A model generated the notes under the pieces. The model did not search any database. It was not told where the DNA came from and worked only from the letters and a program-made list of their open reading frames with translations. Shown here one piece after another: positions 47,949-60,050 of a DNA stretch of 64,000 nucleotides. This DNA comes from Phragmites australis (Eukaryota; Streptophyta; Magnoliopsida; Poales; Poaceae): contig NC_084921.1 of assembly GCF_958298935.1 (NCBI RefSeq), positions 55,663,001-55,727,000 on the forward strand, in the 5' to 3' direction. Every line of letters begins with the position of its first letter. The first letter of the stretch is position 1. The translations under genes and the position numbers were made by a program.

Positions 47949-48615
47949 AAGAGGAACTTCCTCCACCAATTCCTGCAGCCCCAACAACTCAAAAGAGGTG
48001 CATTTTGACATCACTTCTCCTTTTCTCACACAAGTTTTTTTTTAAAAAAAAAACTTGAACTTACTTTCCCTATTTATAGGAAGAGGACACCTAAAAAACC
48101 AAAAAAGAATAAAAACATGGTAGCAAGTCTAAGTCCTACTACTTCAGGAAGCCCAAGACCTGCAACTAGGAGCATGGGTGCTATACAAGCCTCACTAGGT
48201 GTAAGTCCAGACCTACAACTAGGAGCATGACTGCTGCACATGTCTTACCAGGGGGTATTAGTAGGAGGCTAATAATGTTTGATTAGAAGTGAGCATTGCT
48301 GTTGCTCTCTGTTTTTGCCTCCCTTTTGGATGTTATTGTTTTCCTTTTGGATGATTGGTCTATTCTTAATTTTCTTTTGGATGGTTTATCCTAGTTGTAT
48401 GGATGATAGGCTAATTTGATTATGTTTTTGCTATATGAATGAATGAAAGAAGATGTATTTTGGTCAGATATAACTAGCTTGGATGGAAAAGGTGTCAGAG
48501 ATCTAAAAAACTAAACATTCTGATTTTTTGGTACTATTAAAGTGTAGAAGGATATTTTGGTGCTAGTTTTCTAAAGCATGCACTTTGGGTGCTTCAGAAC
48601 CAAATTTTCTTTTTC

Positions 48616-48931
48616 AAATAGAGTAATTTTATAAAACTATAACTATTTACACATAACTATCATAAAATTACAACTTTCAAAACGAGTTTTATAAAACTAC
48701 AAGTATTTATGTTCTTAGTAACACAAAACTACATTTTTTTTTATAAAACTACATAAAAATAGTTTCACAAAACTACAACTATTTTACATAAAATATTTAT
48801 AGTTTTATGTAAAAAAAATATAGTTTTGTATTTCACAAATACTCGTAGTTTTGTTAAACTCGTTTCAAAAGTTATATTTTTTGATAGTTAGGTGCAAAAA
48901 ATTATAGTTTTGTAAAATTTACTCTTTTAAA
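48616..48931. mobile_element. Fold-back (long inverted repeat) element
   Basis: Two AT-rich arms of about 150 bp face each other (AAATAGAGTAATTTTAT... and ...AAATTTACTCTTTT), rich in AAACTACAA / GTTTTGT. They match with scattered differences through almost their whole length. It starts 6 bases after the MULE end. The family is not recognised. Confidence 0.75.
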
Positions 48932-49158
48932 TAATATATTTATTGAAAACTTGCAAAAGTAAATACCGACAGAATCTATTATACAAATATCGAATTTTAG
49001 GTATTATTTTTTCAACTTTTAATAAAATAATATTATTAAAAAATCTTCCTCCTCCTCCGAGGCATCGGGAAGGGAACGGCAAAGCAGATAAGGGAAGCCG
49101 GCAAGCCACACAGCCGCAGGCGCCGACCAAAACCCTAGGCCAAGCAGCTCGACAACAC

Positions 49159-51147
49159 ATGGCGGCCACCACCACCGCCCCCGCGGCCGCGGCGCTGGCG
49201 TCGCCGACGCCGTGCCGGCCCGTCGCTCGCTCGACGGCGACGCGGTGGACGCCGCTCCGCTGCTCGCCGCCGGCCCTGGGCCTCCGGCGAGGGCCCGCGC
49301 CTCCTCGACGAGGTGCCACGCTCGTGGTGAGGCCTTCGTGACAGTTCCTCTACCCTTTGATTCTTGTTACCCGACGAAGTATTTTGGCTGCTGTGTCTGT
49401 TAGCTCATGGAATGGAATGCGCGAATTTTATACGGCGGGGTCGTTCCTTTGAAATGTATCATAGGAGAAACCTCAATCCAAATTACCTCTGGGAAATCGA
49501 AAAAGTTAGGTCCAGTCGAGGCTGCCTAAATGCCTGCACTCTGTCCTCATACTTTTGAGAGATTGAAACTGAAACTATGAGCTATCAAATTTTATCTCTT
49601 CTACTGCACCAAATTTCCAATTCAGAGTCTGGGGTCTCTGAGCTCAAAGGCAATAAATTAGTAATTTGATATATCTGTGACTATATCCAACTTTTTTTTA
49701 AACATAGCTGTGTTTTAAGGTTGTTAACCTGATTACGGTGGAACTTTATGCCATCAGTAGCTAATGTTTTTCTTAGTACTCCTGAGATTACTTTCCTGAA
49801 CATCACTATAGGAATTAACTGGAACTATAAGTTTGTTCTCATTTGCTGAGTAACTCTAGAAATGATCAAGTGCCAACTGATATTATTTGCATTTGTTTTG
49901 TGTGCTTATAGTTGTGTAGTCTTCTATAATTGTTTGTATATGTAATATTTTTTTTGTTAATACTACATAATTCTATTTTTTTTTAAAAAAACTTGTGGAT
50001 TTCTGTCACTTATTTCTGATATTTCATCTATATTTAATTTTTGGATAGGTTGAAGCGAAGAAGCAAACATTTTCTTCATTTGATGAGTTACTAGAGAAGT
50101 CCGAGAAGCCTTTATTAGTTGACTTCTATGCAACTTGGTAAGTTACTGAAGTACCGAAACTGGTGGTACCAAATGTCTTTATATCAGTGTTCTATACTAC
50201 ATATAAGTTCTCTCCAGTATCACTGTGTTTATTGCTCGAGTGGGGAATAGAGAGGGAGATGTTGGGTGTGTTTTCCACTTTTGCCTTTAGTGTTCACCAT
50301 GTGGACTAGCAAGTGCAATTGTGTTACTTTTCCTCCTAATACATAACTGGTATTTGGAATATCTGAAATTGTACCTTACCGATTTCAATGCTTTTGCTTT
50401 GTATTGTCATTTTGTTCACGTACTGTTCATGATGATGTGCATCGTTTTCTTCTGAGTTCTAACAAAACAAGACACTGTGTGGTCAATTTGTTCATGCACT
50501 GCTCATGATGCTGTGCATTGTTTCCTTCCGAGTTCTAACGAAATCAGAAACCTAGTTTCATAGTGTGCTCATCAAACATTGTCCCAACTCCAAACTGACA
50601 GCTAATGTCTATTGGTTTCTTAGCTTCATTAAGCCATGCATATTAGGCAGACGGTTGATCATTCAAATTAACGATGACCAGTCCTTACATCGGCATTGCT
50701 CCCTGCCTTTACTTAGCCTGAATTAGGATGGTTAACAAATGTGTACTTTAATGACATACATTTGTATTTATTTTTGTTCTTCGGCCAGGTGTGGTCCATG
50801 CCAATACATGGTTCCCATACTTCAAGAAGTAAGTGAAAAGTTAAGTGACAAGATTCAAGTTGTGAAAATTGACACTGAGAAGTACGCAAGCATTGCAAAT
50901 CGTTACAAAATCGAAGCATTACCAACTTTCATCATCTTCAAAAATGGGAAACCTTGCTATCGCGTTGTAAGTTTTGAACAAACCATTTTTTTTTTCATTT
51001 TCGTGAATAGTTGTTTAACTTGTGCTAATGATACTATGTTTTATGTCCTTTTCATGGTTTGTTTTGCTACCTGGCATTCAGGAGGGAGCATTGCCTGCCA
51101 ACCAGCTGGTCAAACAGATCGAGAGTGCTTTGGCGGTCACAAAGTAG
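49159..51147 (+). CDS. Thioredoxin y, chloroplastic, four exons
   Basis: Exons 49159-49326, 50049-50137, 50789-50966 and 51082-51147 give 166 residues, with GT-AG introns throughout. The first about 56 residues (MAATTTAPAAAALASPTPCR...; Ala, Thr, Pro and Arg, few acidic) are a plastid transit peptide that ends at the first intron. The mature part starts VEAKKQTFSSFDELLEKSEK, then PLLVDFYATW|CGPCQYMVPI with the redox site WCGPC split by intron 2 at the Trp codon. VVKIDTEKYASIANRYKIEA, LPTFIIFKNGK (cis-Pro) and EGALPANQLVKQIESALAV follow. The KIDTEKY and EGALPANQLV blocks identify the y type, which reduces plastid peroxiredoxin Q and methionine sulfoxide reductases. The copy looks intact. An extra Cys follows KNGKP. 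Confidence 0.93.
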
Positions 51148-51569
51148 CACATATGGTGAGCAGGGCAGATTTTTTTTTCCCAAAAATGTTTGCTGCTACC
51201 TCATAACATGTGCCTCTACATGCTAAGTTTTATGATTGGAGATATGTATTCTTGATTATTGTTCAAAAGATCCTAGTTGGATTACGATATGAATTGGCAT
51301 TTTTCTTCATAGTTATAGTCTCAAACTATGAAATTGAAAATCTTTGAATCCTCTGCTACTTGATCTTTTACTGTAATGGTCTGAGGGCCAAAAATAGAGA
51401 CTAAAGTATATCTTTTGCAGTAAGAATTTCTTTTCCAGCTCTAATGTGATGAACATTGTTGGAGACATATTGGTTTCATATTAGTATAACTAACAAAAAA
51501 AAGAAGTATACCTGTTTCCCCCTTTGATTATGAAATCAGCGAAGTTATGTGATAGTAATAAGGGAAAAT
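51148..51569. other. 3' flank of the thioredoxin gene
   Basis: Presumed 3' UTR and downstream sequence; no gene seen. Confidence 0.5.
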
Positions 51570-52030
51570 TGCAAAAACCCACCTACAACTATGGTGTTTC
51601 CCTGTACAACTTTTTTTTTTGTCAACGTCACATCCATAAGTTTTCTTTGATGTCAAATACCCCCCAATGGCTGTTGATTGTGTACAACATGGCGCTTGCA
51701 TGTCTTTTAACATGATATGATGACTTCCAACTAGGCTTCTAGTGTCTCCAGGACCATTAAATATTGGTCTAGAATATATATAACTCTATAATGTGCACTT
51801 CTTTCTCTCATACTTAGGTGGATTTATCCTCTTCAAGCGTGCAATAAATAGAGCGATATATTGGATTAAATGGTATAGGAGATGTTGGAAGTCACGTAGA
51901 AGCCGCCACACCACAACGGAAGCCATAAAAAGAACCATATTGTGAAGTCAACAATACTAGGTGGGTATTTGGTATCAAAGAAAACTTGCAGGTGGGTGAC
52001 TGACAAAAAAATAGTTGTAGGAAGGCCATG
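51570..52030. mobile_element. MITE-like element with imperfect inverted ends
   Basis: The left end (AACCCACCTACAACTA, then AAGTTTTCTTTGATGTCAAA at about 51637) is mirrored on the right (TTTGGTATCAAAGAAAACTT, GGTGGGTGACTGACAAAAAA, TAGTTGTAGGAAGG). It is about 460 bp and non-coding. Exact ends and TSD are not resolved. Confidence 0.6.
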
Positions 52031-54640
52031 TTGTTTCATAACTATATTTTACATGATTTTTTTTCTGAACTAGCTAAGTTTAGATCCATTCGCCTTTCTC
52101 CTACTTCAGTTATCTATGATATAGAATATGACTCTTCTTTTGCCAAAAAATCCTTCCTGTTATCACCTACCACCATCAGTTTTTCTGTTTTGATGCTGTC
52201 TTTAACCTCCACTAAGTTTAGGAGTGAAAATGTCAAATGGGATCTCTTTGACAGTGAAACCATTGGTTGGTATTGAAGGGGTTATTTCCTTGGGGATTCT
52301 AGATCAAACCAATCAAGCAGCTAAGCCAATACATGTTTATTCGATCACTCTTTCTCTTTTTAGATTGACAGACATGTGACCATATTTTTGTTCTTTATTG
52401 TTTCTACACCGGTTAGTATATATGGTTCCGGTCAAGGTAAAAAAAATCCCAGAATCGGATGAATTGCTGCCCTGCAGTCCCTATTGCCTTTCCGTATACT
52501 GGATAATTTCTGAGATTTATTTGAAATGTTTTGAATCAGTCAGAATCACCTTGAATTGTTGGTAATTGGTGAAAATTAGGATTGATTGAACTTAACTAGA
52601 GTTAATTGATATTATCTCATTGTCAAAACTGTTAACACCATGGGTCCAAAATCCGCTCCTAGCCCAGCCCTCACATGGCGCGGGCACACAATGACAAGGA
52701 ATTTCCGTATACCATACATTCTTATGTGAATTACTTCGATTGACGTGGCACTTGACACCATTTTCCTTTTTTCATAATAATTACTTTCCATCTGCATTTT
52801 CTCATGTTCTATCCTTTGGCCGACTTGGAATCATACTATTGGAAAGCATGTTGGACGATGAAATGTTCTTCTTTCCCCACTGTATTGCTCCCTTACGGCG
52901 CGAGCGATTGTGGATTCCATCATCTATCTACCTTAGAATATCTGCTTGAGTAGCGAATAAGTAAGTGACAAAAGTATCCCTTTAAGATTACCTTTTTTTA
53001 CCCCTTTGTGGAACCTTTAAAATTATCTGAATTTTCTGGAGTAAATATGAGTAGTAGTGGTGCTTTGTTTGCCCTTGGAGGATATTTTGTTGTGAGAAAT
53101 CATGCAGATGAGAGTTATTAAATCCAAACTTGGGTTTAGTCAGCAAATTTATTGGATGTTTCTTTGCTTCATGGAAAAGCTGTGTTCTTGTGTAAAAGCA
53201 ACGCAATTGGCCAAGGATACACTTCGAAGTGGTGCTGCTGGATATGTCTAGAACTATTTTATGTGATCTTGCAATTTTGGGTGTATGTTATTGGTCTTTG
53301 TATGGTTGTTGCTTATGCATGTCTCACACTCTCACCACCAGCTGAGTACTGTGAAGGATCTGTATGTTTATCTCGAGTACCCTGCAATACTGTAGTTATG
53401 TATATGGCTTCATGCATGTGCTAATGGTTCGTGCTAAGTTTCGAGGGTTACTCGTGTCGTCTTGGTTTGTTGAGACCTACTGTAATTTGCCGTATTTGTG
53501 CACTGTTATCCCCTTTTTTTTGACAAAATATATTATCACAAATTCATTATTATGAAGAAATGTACATTCTTTTTTTTTTCGAACTGCATTCTCTCACATA
53601 AAAACAAGAAGAGATGGAATTGATGTGATAGCAAGACTTGCTGGAAAAAGAACAATAACTTTACTGAGTGCTGCGAAAAATTCTCCCAGTTGGCGAATTA
53701 TCGCATGCTCTTTACGGAAAGAGAGATAGCAACGCGCATAAGAATCTTCTCATCCTTGCTTATCAATTGTATAATCTCCATCTTAGTGATAAATGTAACC
53801 ACACGAAAAAACTTGTGTGAACTGGGAAATCTTGGGGTCATCTATATAATCTTTTGTACCATTTACAGTTTAAAATGCCTTTTCGACGGACAGTTGACTC
53901 TTGTTTTGTCAAACTTCACAGTAGCATGCGAACCTAAATTTGACCAAAAACAGCACTTATATGTTTTGTCACGCTTTCTAAATTTCCGGCTTCTAAAATC
54001 CTATGAACACACGTCGGTGAGGGGAGGCATGCTCCGACGGCGGTTTCCGATGGGAGATTGATTGGGGGAGGGGTTCTTTCGTCGCCTGGCTGAGGAGGCG
54101 GTGTAGAGGCGAGGCAACGGGAGACAGCGGAGCATAAAAATAGAAAGGTTAGCGCGGCTAAGGTGGCAGGCGGGAGGGAGGCGAGGGAGCTAGCGTAGCG
54201 GGGCAAGGCAGGCGGGAGGGCAATGGGCCAAAGTTGAAGAAAAACTGTGAGACGTTGGATGCATATAAAACAGTTCACAACCATCAACTGAAAAGAAGAA
54301 AAAAAAGCAAGCACGTGAAAAAAAAGCAACCGCCATACTCTGTAAATCGTACCGGGTTGTTAAATCTTGGCACGATGGGTTTTCCCTGGTTTTTATAACC
54401 GGGCCTGAGCTTAATTTAATTTGCTTGCCGTATCATCGCATAAAGAAAAAAAATGCTCGCCGGAAGCATCAGGTTCTGCACACATACACAAACGTCTTAG
54501 GGCTTAATTTGATTCGCAATGCTAGTACTTTTTCGGATCCAAAATATAAAACCGTTTTAGAAAAGTGTCGTGAAAGTGTAAAACAACAACTCATATTTAG
54601 GGACTTATCAAATACTTAGCGTGAAGAGGTTGAGGCGATT
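52031..54640. other. Intergenic sequence between thioredoxin y and ASR copy 1
   Basis: AT-rich, with a GC-rich block at 54010-54230. No ORF has recognisable features. A few T-runs (53510, 53570) hint at retroelement tails, but nothing can be assigned. Confidence 0.5.
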
Positions 54641-54689
54641 CCGCCAATCCCTACCGTCCACGGTGACCTGTCAGTGTCACTCGTCACAG

Positions 54690-54697
54690 TATAAATA
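54690..54697 (+). promoter_or_regulatory. TATA box of ASR copy 1
   Basis: TATAAATA, 93 bases before the ATG, with a CCAAT motif about 45 bases upstream of it. Spacing fits a plant core promoter. Confidence 0.6.
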
Positions 54698-54789
54698 CGC
54701 CCGCTCCTGCAACGATTTGCTGCAACCAAGCAAAGCAAACAATAGCAACACTCCGATCAACGCCGCAGTTGCACGCCGCACCGACCGAG

Positions 54790-55434
54790 ATGGCTGACTG
54801 CTACCACGGCGGCAGGACCGTGTACTCCAACACCAACGAGTGCTACGACGGCGGCAGGACCGTGTACTCCAACACCGACGAGTGCTACGACGCCGGCAGG
54901 CACGGCAGCAGGAGGGTGTACTCGCACACCGACGAGTGCTACGACGACGTCGACCGCAGGAGGCCGGCGTACGCCGACGACTGCTACAACGGCGGTGGGT
55001 ATGGCGCCAAGCAGGCCGCCGTCTACTCCGAGGAGGACTACTCCCGCGGCGGCTATGGCGGCGGGCAGGAGTACTACAAGAGGGAGGAGAAGGAGCACAA
55101 GCACCGGGAGCGCCTCGGTGAGGTCGGCGCCCTCGCCGGCGGCGCCTTCGCTCTGGTAACGAATTGACTAATCAATTAAATGATGGATCACCATGCATGT
55201 ACGTAAGTAGTATGTAACTGATGGAATGGAAGCTGGTGGTGATCATTGCAGTACGAGGGGCAGCGTGCGAAGAAGGACCCAGAGCACGCGCAGAGGCACA
55301 GGATCGAGCAGGGCGTGGCGGGTGTGGCGGCGCTAGGCGCCGGCGGCTACGCCTACCACGAGCACCGCGAGCACAAGGAGGCCCGCCACCAGGGCAACGA
55401 GCACAGGGTGCCGCACGGCTACTACTGCAACTGA
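54790..55434 (+). CDS. ASR (abscisic acid, stress, ripening) protein, copy 1
   Basis: Exons 54790-55155 and 55252-55434, 182 residues. The C-terminal half is the ABA/WDS domain (PF02496): EEKEHKHRERLGEVGALAGG, AFAL|YEGQRAKKDPEHAQRHRI, AGGYAYHEHREHKEARH. The intron falls after AFAL, the standard place in the family. ASR proteins are small, disordered, zinc-binding proteins of cytosol and nucleus. They act as chaperones and in some cases as regulators of sugar or stress genes. Unusually, the N-terminus replaces the common His-rich start (EEKHHHHLF) with tandem units built on GGRTVYSNTDECYD, giving five Cys-Tyr pairs within about 65 residues. The length exceeds the usual 100-140. It lies at one end of a three-gene ASR cluster. 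Confidence 0.9.
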
Positions 55435-56540
55435 GATGCTGGATCGACGATATGCCAACGGCGAGCCTCGCCGCAGCTTCAAGCCGGCGCGCGGCGATGT
55501 GGTCATGACATGACGTCCGTGTGTGTGCAAGTAAATAAGAGCAATTAAATATATATGACGTGTGTTGCTCACCGCTCTTAGTATAATCAAATAAAGTCGG
55601 CTTGCAAATAAGAGCATGCTGCATGCATGCATGTATGTACCGTACGTGTCTGATCACTCTGCTTCTGCATTCTACTCTGCAGTGTCAGCGTGTAACAATT
55701 ATTTATACAATTAAGTTATGTGTTGCGTGTCAGTGTCATCTCAGCTCTTCTGGCTGCTCTTTTCACAAGCACAAGCACAGGGTACGTAGGTGCTCGAAAA
55801 TTGGGTATCCTCGATGCAGTTGTTGAGAATAAGGAGATGGAAAAGAAATTGTAATAGCCGAGGAAGTTGCTCATTGTTCGGCTGATGAGCGTGGTGTCAT
55901 GGCCTCATGGGTTTCCGGAGCTGACCAAGGAGGCTGGCGTGATGGCTATTGTGGCCAACACCATGGGTAGGGCTGCATCAGGCGGGTAGGGGTTCTCTAA
56001 CACCGGCAAATTAAAGCGAACACCTTCTTCGACTCAAAGGGCCAGTTTGGGAGATCCCTCAGAATCAAAGGAAGCTGCAAACAACATTTTTTAGTTTTTA
56101 ATTTTCAAAATGATTTTGTAAAAGTGATTTTCTAAATAAACTTGATACTGTTGAACTGAAAAAAGTAATTTCTTCTGATTTAATTTTCACGTAAAATCAC
56201 TTCTTTCGTAGAGTTTACATTAGAGAATCACTCTCAACAACAAAATCATTTTACTCACATAATCACTCCTTCTGGAGAATTTGCATCAAGAGAAGCTCTA
56301 CCAAACATGCTCACTGGAGCAAAGTAAGGTAAGCCACGACGGATGAGGACTCCATGATACGTGCTCAGAGGCTGATAGTTAGGCGTAACTTGGAGTTGGA
56401 GGAACCGACTACAGGTGGTATGTTCAACAATTCCATTCTTTCTTGTTCTTTTTCTTTGAACGGTGGGATCTATTTCCACGATCTTCATTGGAGCAGGGTC
56501 GTGTGAGGCGGCTTGGTCCCTCCTGAGGGAGACTTTGCCA
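55435..56540. other. 3' flank of ASR copy 1 and a possible MITE
   Basis: No gene. Around 56040-56318 GGGCCAGTTTGGGAGA faces TCTACCAAACATGCTCAC, suggesting a Harbinger/Tourist-like or hAT-like MITE. The match is short and no TSD was found. Confidence 0.35.
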
Positions 56541-57323
56541 CCGGGCTGTGAGCCCGTTCGCATTCTTTCTTGTTTTGTATATCTTCCAATATAAACAACA
56601 TAGGGTGGGGATAATGAAAGTAAGATTATTATGTCTTCTGTTAGTTGTATTAAAATGCCAGGATCTTATCAGCTCAATGGTGAATCACATGATGCGGAGG
56701 GTAACGGTTTGGACAACCTCATTCTTTGGCACTTATGTAGTGACCTGACTGAGGAAGTTATGAACGAGGACAATGACTACATTGGTAGTAGTCCGAAAGC
56801 TGCTCCTCAAAATTGGAAAGGACCCTCATCTCAAAGATACATGTGAAGGGTACTTTAAAAAAACAACTAAAATTTTTTAAATGAAAAGAATCTTTTAGAA
56901 TAACAGAAGTCTTAAAGATTAGTTAAGTATAGTTTTCTGTTTGACAAATCAATAGAAGAAAATTTGGATTTCATTGCCATCCTTGAAACACGTCGAGATG
57001 ACTACTTGCCTCAAATGAAAAGAATATTTTAGAATAGTAGATGTCTTATGGACTTAGTTAAGTATAGGTTTTTGTTTGACACATTTATAGAAGAAAATTT
57101 AGATTCCATTGGCATCCTCCGAGATGACTACTTGCGTACATGCCTCGATCACTTTTGTGGTGGTAAAGAGTACATATGGCATTGGACATCTCCCAGAGGA
57201 CAGTTTGGAGGTATTCTCATGGGAGTTAATATGGATAATTTGACATTATGGAGATAACAGGGGTGACTATTATGTGAAATTCCATTAAAAACAAAGAAGA
57301 TGGGTTCCAATGGCCGGAGTGGG
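56541..57323 (+). pseudogene. Fragment of a plant L1-type LINE, endonuclease region
   Basis: Seen: ESLDSIGILETRRDDYLP-like text twice, then LDHFCGGKEYIWHWTSPRGQ and FGGILMGVNM. The pattern of a Glu in an ET(K/R)-like motif followed by a GQ(F/S)GGIL motif is that of the AP-like endonuclease of plant LINEs. Stops and frameshifts abound. The same sequence continues after the nested LINE at 59912-60045. The upstream part (56541-56860) reads as ORF-like pieces of unclear identity. Confidence 0.6.
56879..57146 (+). repeat. 134-bp imperfect tandem duplication in the endonuclease fragment
   Basis: AAATGAAAAGAAT(C/A)TTTTAG starts at 56879 and 57013. Both units end in GAGATGACTACTTGC. Divergence is clear, so it is old. 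Confidence 0.8.
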
Positions 57324-57339
57324 ATGATCTTGTTTAACT

Positions 57340-59895
57340 TTTTTTTTTTGCAAGGGGAACAAGATCTTTATTGATTAAGGAATAGAATGATTACAATCAG
57401 TACTTAGGAGGTGGTCAATACAACTTGGAACACCAGCTAGCCAAACCGCTGAGCTGTTTGCTCTCTTAGCATATTGCGCCAACTCATGAGCGATAACATT
57501 CTTCTCTCTCATTCCCTTGACAATCTTCACCTGTCCTAGACTTCCCATCAGGTCTTTGCAATCTTGAATCACCCTTGCCAAACTTGATCTACTGGATCCT
57601 GGAGCCGTCAGGGCCATCACACAAGCGCTGGAATCAGTCTCCACCTTGACTGGTCCGCTGAACCAGTTCAGAACAAGAGACATACCTTCTTCGCATGCTT
57701 CCATCTATGCACATTCCGCTGAGGGATAGTTGAACAAGATACGCCAACCGGATAACAAGGTTTCTCCATCGGCCTTTTTGACAATAATTCCGGCACTCGC
57801 CTCCCCAGTGCCTGCTATGAAACTTCCATCAACATTCACTTTTAACCAACCTGTATCCGGCGGTCTCCACTTATATTTTTCCTTCCTACCTACATTGCCT
57901 CCCTATTGGACATTCCTGCTGGCTCTAGGAGACACCCCCAGCACTGATTTCCCCTTCAAAACAGCATCTACCGGTTGTCGAATTTGGAACAAGGTTCGGT
58001 AAAGTGCCGACAGAGATATCAGCGAGCTCTCTTCCGAGAACCATGAATTACCATGTGTGATGGCATTCCTATCATTCTAGTTCTTCCACAACAGAATAAT
58101 AAGAAATTCCCTCTCTCTTCTTTGGAGCTTATTTAGTAATAACAAGAACCATTCCAGTCCCGTGTCCTGAAGCATTGAGACATTAGGAACCAACCACTCC
58201 TTCGTGCAGCTTCGATCAGAATCCAAGAATGATTGCATCCAATTACTCCATGAAACCCATCCTCCGCCCCATTCTTGCATACCTCACATGTATCTATGTG
58301 CTATGTGTCTGCTCTTCTTATTCACATTTATAGGTAAAGCTTCTTTTGCTATTCGCTAGGTGAACTCTTTCATTTTTGGTGGGGAACATAATTATCCCAA
58401 ATATTCTTCCATAAGATCTTTCTGTCCGTCCTTCCACTGCATGTGGCCTGATGTTCAGCTTGTTGCACTTTTTACTGAGAAAATGCCAGCCTATAAGCAC
58501 TTTTTACTGAGAAAATGCTGCACTTTTCAGGATGCCAAGCCAGCACATCTTCTCTACCCCGACCAGATAATCTTATCTTCGTAATTTTGTCAACATCGAT
58601 TGACGAAAAGTTTTCTCGTAGAAGGTCACCTCTCCATTCTCTATTATGTGAAATTAAGTCCGCCACCCACCTAACTCGCGATCTCCGTCTTCTTGTGACT
58701 GGTTTTAGAGACATGTCACGTGATATCCAATTATCTCGCCAAATCCTAATGGATCGTCCGTCTCCAATACGCCAAATGGTACCCTTTTGTAGTAGCTCCA
58801 CTCCATACATGACCGCTCTCCAAATTGGAGACACATTTCCTAAAAAAGCAGTGTCAATAAGGTTACCCTGTGGGTAGTACTTTGCTTTCAGTAATCGTGC
58901 AACAAGACTGTCGGGATGATAGACAAACTGCCAAGTCTGTTTGGCCAACAAAGCTTGGTTAAACAGATGCAAGTCTTGAAAGCCCATACCCCATACACTT
59001 AGGCATAATCATTTGTTCCCATGAGATCCACTGAGTTTTGCATCTTTCGTTATTTGCTCCCACCAGTATTTCTGATAAGTTTCATATAATCATCACACAA
59101 AGTAGCCGGTAGCTTAAAGACACCCATATTGTACGTAGGCAGGGCTTGGGCTATAGACTTAATTTGCACTTCCTTAGTAGCCTGAGACAAATTTTTGTCG
59201 CTCCAATCGGCTAGTCTCTTCCCAAAGCAATCGCTTATCTGTTGGAATTGATCACACTTCATTCTCCCCTCCAGAGTAGGAAGCACCAGATATTTTGTCT
59301 CGAAAGCTTCTTAATGCACATGTAGCACGCCACATACCTCCATCCTGGCATCTAGGGGACACCCAGCTCCAAACATAATTGAACACTTTGACGGGTTGAT
59401 TAGTTGACCTGTGCTGCGAGCATAATCAGATAGAGCCTCTTGATTATATTTGCTTGACTGACCTCTCCCTTAAAGAATAGCAGGCTATCATCGACGTATA
59501 GCAAGTGGGTGATTGGCGGTGCTCTCCGACAGATACTGAGAGCTTGCAAATTACCTTGTCCAATCTTTCTATTGAGTAAGGTTGAGAGCCCATCAGCCAC
59601 CAACAGAAAGAGATAAGGTGATAGGGGATCACCTTGATGTAGCCCTCGAGTTGCTTTAAACTTCTCATACGGTGTTCCATTAAAATTAATAGAAAAAGAT
59701 ACAAGGGTCACACATTGCATAATCTAGTTAATCCATTGTTCACAAAAACCCAACTTTACCATAGCTCCCTGTAGATATGTCCAATCCACTAGATCATATG
59801 CTTTAGATAAGTCCAGCTTGTAAGCACAAAATTTTTGAGCATTTATGTTCCCAGTTTGGATCGCATGGATGCACTCAAAAGAAATTAAGGCATAT
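57340..59895 (-). mobile_element. 5'-truncated LINE (L1 type) inserted in another LINE fragment
   Basis: A 16-bp TSD, ATGATCTTGTTTAACT, flanks it (57324-57339 and 59896-59911). The A-tail (plus-strand T-run at 57340) gives the 3' end; AATAAAG lies upstream of it. Minus-strand content, in order: RT with CAYKLDLSKAYDLVDW (59820-59760), KATRGLHQGDPLSPYLFLLV and the active site LLYVDDSLLFF (near 59490). Then KRLADWSDKNLSQATKEVQI, GFQDLHLFNQALLAKQTWQF and a zf-RVT region with SIRIWRDNWI, and RNase H (VKVETDSSACVMALTAPGSS). Several stops break the frame. It lacks the endonuclease, consistent with incomplete reverse transcription. Confidence 0.9.
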
Positions 59896-60050
59896 ATGAT
59901 CTTGTTTAACTGGTAACTTGGACGACATGTCAATAATATATCCTCATATATGAGATCAAATGGCTACATGGTATTAATTGGAAACTGAAGGCTATCATTG
60001 AGCATTTGTTATACAGCTAATCGGAGAATGATATGATCAACCTAATAAAG

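Larger units (their letters stand above)
43395..48609 (+). mobile_element. Mutator-like element (MULE), interrupted
   Basis: The left end (from 43395: GAAAAATTAGTTCTAAAGCACC) and right end (to 48609, read inverted: GAAAATTTGGTTCTGAAGCACC) are long imperfect terminal inverted repeats of about 85 bp (43395-43480 and 48525-48609). A MURA-type transposase runs between them. It is 5.2 kb including about 1.6 kb of inserted LTR sequence. A 9-bp TSD is not convincing. Confidence 0.8.
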
